From Micromonospora okii (lineage in GTDB: Bacteria > Actinomycetota > Actinomycetes > Mycobacteriales > Micromonosporaceae), in contig NZ_BBZF01000012.1 of the NCBI RefSeq assembly GCF_020884795.1, positions 612,664-676,663 on the forward strand: a DNA stretch of 64,000 bases, in the 5' to 3' direction. Made by a program: the position numbers and the translations under genes. Below the pieces are notes generated by a model. It was not told the DNA's origin. It made no database searches and saw nothing but the letters and a program-made list of their open reading frames with translations. Each line of letters opens with the position of its first letter. Position 1 is the first letter of the stretch. Shown here piece by piece: positions 61,884 through 64,000 of the stretch.

Positions 61884-63704
61884 GTGATCCGTACCCATGA
61901 CGCCGGCAGCCTGCGCGCGACGGACGCCGGCACCACGGTGGCGCTCGCCGGGTGGGTGGCCCGCCGGCGCGACCACGGCGGTGTCATCTTCGTGGACCTG
62001 CGCGACGCCTCCGGCATCGTGCAGGTGGTCTTCCGCGAGGAGGACGCGCACGCGCTGCGCAACGAGTTCTGCGTGAAGGTCACCGGCGAGGTGACCCGCC
62101 GCCCGGAGGGCAACGAGAACCCGGAGCTGCCCACCGGCGACATCGAGGTGACCGCCAGCGCGCTGGAGGTGCTCTCCGAGGCCGCGCCGCTGCCGCTGCC
62201 CGTGGACGACCAGGTGGAGGCCGGCGACGACATCCGGCTCCGCTACCGCTACCTGGACCTGCGCCGCAGCGGCCCGGCGAGGGCGATGCGGCTGCGCTCG
62301 CGGGCCAACCAGCTCGCCCGGGGCGTGCTGCACGACCGCGACTTCCTGGAGATCGAGACCCCGACGCTGACCCGCTCCACCCCGGAGGGCGCCCGCGACT
62401 TCCTGGTCCCGGTCCGCCTCCAGCCGGGAAGCTGGTACGCGCTGCCGCAGTCCCCGCAGCTGTTCAAGCAGTTGCTGATGGTCGGCGGCATGGAGCGGTA
62501 CTACCAGATCGCCCGCTGCTACCGCGACGAGGACTTCCGCGCCGACCGGCAGCCGGAGTTCACCCAGCTCGACATCGAGATGTCCTTCGTGACCGAGGAC
62601 GACGTGATCGACCTCGGCGAGGCGATCGTCTCGGCGCTGTGGAAGGACCTGGCCGGGTACGAGATCTCCCGGCCGATCCCGCGCATCACCTGGCACGACG
62701 CGATGGCCCGGTACGGCTCCGACAAGCCGGACCTGCGCTACGGCGTCGAGCTGACCGAGCTGACGGAGTACCTGCGCGGCACCGAGTTCCGGGTCTTCGC
62801 CTCGGCGATCGACGCGGGCGGCTACGTCGGCGCGGTCGTCATGCCGGGCGGCGCGGGCCAGACCCGCAAGGAGCTGGACGGCTGGCAGGACTGGGCCAAG
62901 GCGCGCGGCGCGAAGGGCCTGGCGTACGTGGTGCTCGACGCCGAGACCGGTGCCCCGCGCGGCCCGGTGGCGAAGAACCTCTCCGAGGCGCACCTGGCCG
63001 GGCTGGCCGACGCGGTCGGCGCGAAGCCGGGCGACGCGGTCTTCTTCGCCGCCGGCCCCGAGGCCCGCGGGGCCCAGGAGCTGCTCGGCGCGGCCCGCAT
63101 CGAGATCGCCAGGCGGGCCAAGCTCGTCGACGACAGTGCGTGGGCGTTCTGCTGGGTGGTGGACGCGCCGATGTTCGAACGGACCTCGGACGACAATGGC
63201 GGAGCGGGCGGCTGGACGGCCGTGCACCACCCGTTCACCTCGCCGAACGCCGAGTGGGTGGACCGCTTCGAGGAGGCCCCGGACCGGGCGCTGGCCTACG
63301 CGTACGACATCGTCTGCAACGGCAACGAGATCGGCGGCGGCTCGATCCGTATCCACCGGGGCGACGTGCAGCAGCGGGTCTTCGACCTGCTCGGCATCAC
63401 CCCCGAAGAGGCGCAGGACAAGTTCGGCTTCCTGCTGGAGGCGTTCAAGTACGGCGCCCCGCCGCACGGCGGCATCGCCTTCGGCTGGGACCGGGTCTGC
63501 ATGCTGCTGGCCGGCGCGGACTCGATCCGCGAGGTCATCGCGTTCCCGAAGACCCGGGGCGGCTTCGACCCGCTGACCGGCGCGCCGACGCCGATCACCG
63601 GGCAGCAGCGGGCCGAGGCGGGCATCGACGCCAAGCCGAAGCCGGCCGCCGCGCCGCACGCCGGCACCGCCGGCCCGGCCGCCCCGGTGGCCGACCCGGT
63701 CTGA
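61884..63704 (+). CDS. aspS: Aspartate--tRNA ligase
   Basis: A 606-residue bacterial-type AspRS. N-terminal OB anticodon domain ([32 protein letters not shown]), class II core with [29 protein letters not shown] (motif 2, about 210-240) and [16 protein letters not shown] (motif 3, about 535-550). The GAD insertion domain (about 290-410) is present. GTG 61884 follows GAGGGAGACGC and matches the family start. A 30-residue Pro/Ala-rich tail follows motif 3. Whether it also charges tRNA-Asn cannot be decided here. Confidence 0.96.
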   Translation: MIRTHDAGSLRATDAGTTVALAGWVARRRDHGGVIFVDLRDASGIVQVVFREEDAHALRNEFCVKVTGEVTRRPEGNENPELPTGDIEVTASALEVLSEAAPLPLPVDDQVEAGDDIRLRYRYLDLRRSGPARAMRLRSRANQLARGVLHDRDFLEIETPTLTRSTPEGARDFLVPVRLQPGSWYALPQSPQLFKQLLMVGGMERYYQIARCYRDEDFRADRQPEFTQLDIEMSFVTEDDVIDLGEAIVSALWKDLAGYEISRPIPRITWHDAMARYGSDKPDLRYGVELTELTEYLRGTEFRVFASAIDAGGYVGAVVMPGGAGQTRKELDGWQDWAKARGAKGLAYVVLDAETGAPRGPVAKNLSEAHLAGLADAVGAKPGDAVFFAAGPEARGAQELLGAARIEIARRAKLVDDSAWAFCWVVDAPMFERTSDDNGGAGGWTAVHHPFTSPNAEWVDRFEEAPDRALAYAYDIVCNGNEIGGGSIRIHRGDVQQRVFDLLGITPEEAQDKFGFLLEAFKYGAPPHGGIAFGWDRVCMLLAGADSIREVIAFPKTRGGFDPLTGAPTPITGQQRAEAGIDAKPKPAAAPHAGTAGPAAPVADPV

Positions 63705-63719
63705 GCCGCACAGTGTCGA

Positions 63720-63749
63720 GGCGGGGCGTCACGGAGGTGGCGCCCCGCC
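63720..63749 (+). terminator. Hairpin after aspS
   Basis: GGCGGGGCG (63720-63728) and CGCCCCGCC (63741-63749) form a 9-bp stem with a 12-nt loop, 16 bp after the stop. Confidence 0.6.
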
Positions 63750-63768
63750 GCCGTGGAGGGGGAGGCGC

Positions 63769-64000
63769 GTGACGCTGCTCGTGGTGGGCGCCAGCGGGCA
63801 CCTCGGCGCCGAGGTGTGCCGGCAGGCCGTCGCGGCGGGGGAGCGGGTGGTCGGCACGTACCACGCCCACCCCGTCGAGGCGGCCGGCGTCGAGGCGCGC
63901 CGGCTCGACGTGACCGACCGGGCCGCCGTGCGCGCGCTGGTCGCGGCGGTGCGGCCCACCGCCGTGGTGAGCACCCCCTACCGGTACGCCGACTGGGCGG
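63769..64000 (+). CDS. RmlD-like NAD(P)-binding reductase, N-terminal part (partial)
   Basis: The frame from GTG 63769 runs off the window after 77 residues. It begins TLLVVGASGHLGAEVCRQAVAAGERVVGTYH, a Rossmann GxxGxxG motif, then RRLDVTDRAAVRALVAAVRPTAVVSTPYRYADWA. This is the start of an extended SDR of the RmlD (dTDP-4-dehydrorhamnose reductase-like) group, which use the DVTD and RPxxVVxT motifs. GTG follows GGAGGGGGAGG. Confidence 0.8.
   Translation, partial: MTLLVVGASGHLGAEVCRQAVAAGERVVGTYHAHPVEAAGVEARRLDVTDRAAVRALVAAVRPTAVVSTPYRYADWA

Overview
The window is 64 kb of dense, very GC-rich actinobacterial chromosome. Frequent GTG starts, 4-bp ATGA/GTGA overlaps, TAGnnT-type -10 boxes and the gene order all fit the Actinobacteria. 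The order is HIT phosphorylase, PI-phosphate synthase, PIM acyltransferase, PimA, pdxS, pdxT, yebC, then ruvCAB, yajC-secD-secF, apt, relA, cyclophilins, glyoxalase-like MBL, hisS and aspS. A Micromonospora-like member of the Micromonosporaceae is my best guess, from gene style and intergenic repeats only; no rRNA is present to confirm it. I found no tRNA, rRNA, CRISPR array, prophage or transposase gene.

Layout. 0-8.4 kb: end of an unidentified CDS; a MarR regulator facing an oxidoreductase/AttH pair across a 20-bp-armed operator; DUF1206 and MscS membrane proteins; an envelope-stress-like trio (Holin-X, DUF3618, DUF4235); a cold-shock protein; adenosine deaminase. 8.6-13.8 kb: two-component system, ADP-ribosylglycohydrolase, thrS. 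13.9-18.4 kb (minus strand): a compact cassette of an 8-Cys small peptide, MauE-like and thioredoxin-like redox proteins, an ABC exporter and an S26 peptidase, next to the collapsed remnant of an AfsR/SARP regulator. I read it as a disulfide-rich secreted-peptide (bacteriocin/RiPP-like) locus; it is the most interesting part of the window. 18.5-28.6 kb: secreted M15 peptidase, EF-G paralogue, the PIM biosynthesis block, PLP synthase, yebC. 28.7-34 kb: DUF402, a PadR/HAAS pair, secreted proteins, a Ser/Thr kinase and an ECF sigma factor. 34.3-40.8 kb: dnaE, a zincin-like protein, a class V aminotransferase, an SPFH protein. 41-43.2 kb: an MFS drug exporter with its TetR regulator. 43.4-57 kb: ruvCAB, yajC-secDF, apt, relA, twin membrane cyclophilins, MBL, hisS. 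57-64 kb: an acyl-ACP desaturase behind a 27-bp palindrome, a streptogrisin-like protease, a broken MFS gene, an 837-bp non-coding element bracketed by inverted copies of a dispersed 57-bp repeat, aspS, and the start of a reductase gene.

Non-coding structure is rich. A dispersed repeat family (four copies, three lying on or beside a stop codon), a nested long-range hairpin at 61222-61360, a perfect 32-nt palindrome inside the peptide operon, a perfect 21-bp-armed inverted repeat between divergent genes, and many intrinsic-type hairpins between convergent genes are all visible directly in the sequence. Functional statements come from motif and family recognition by eye; no searches were run.
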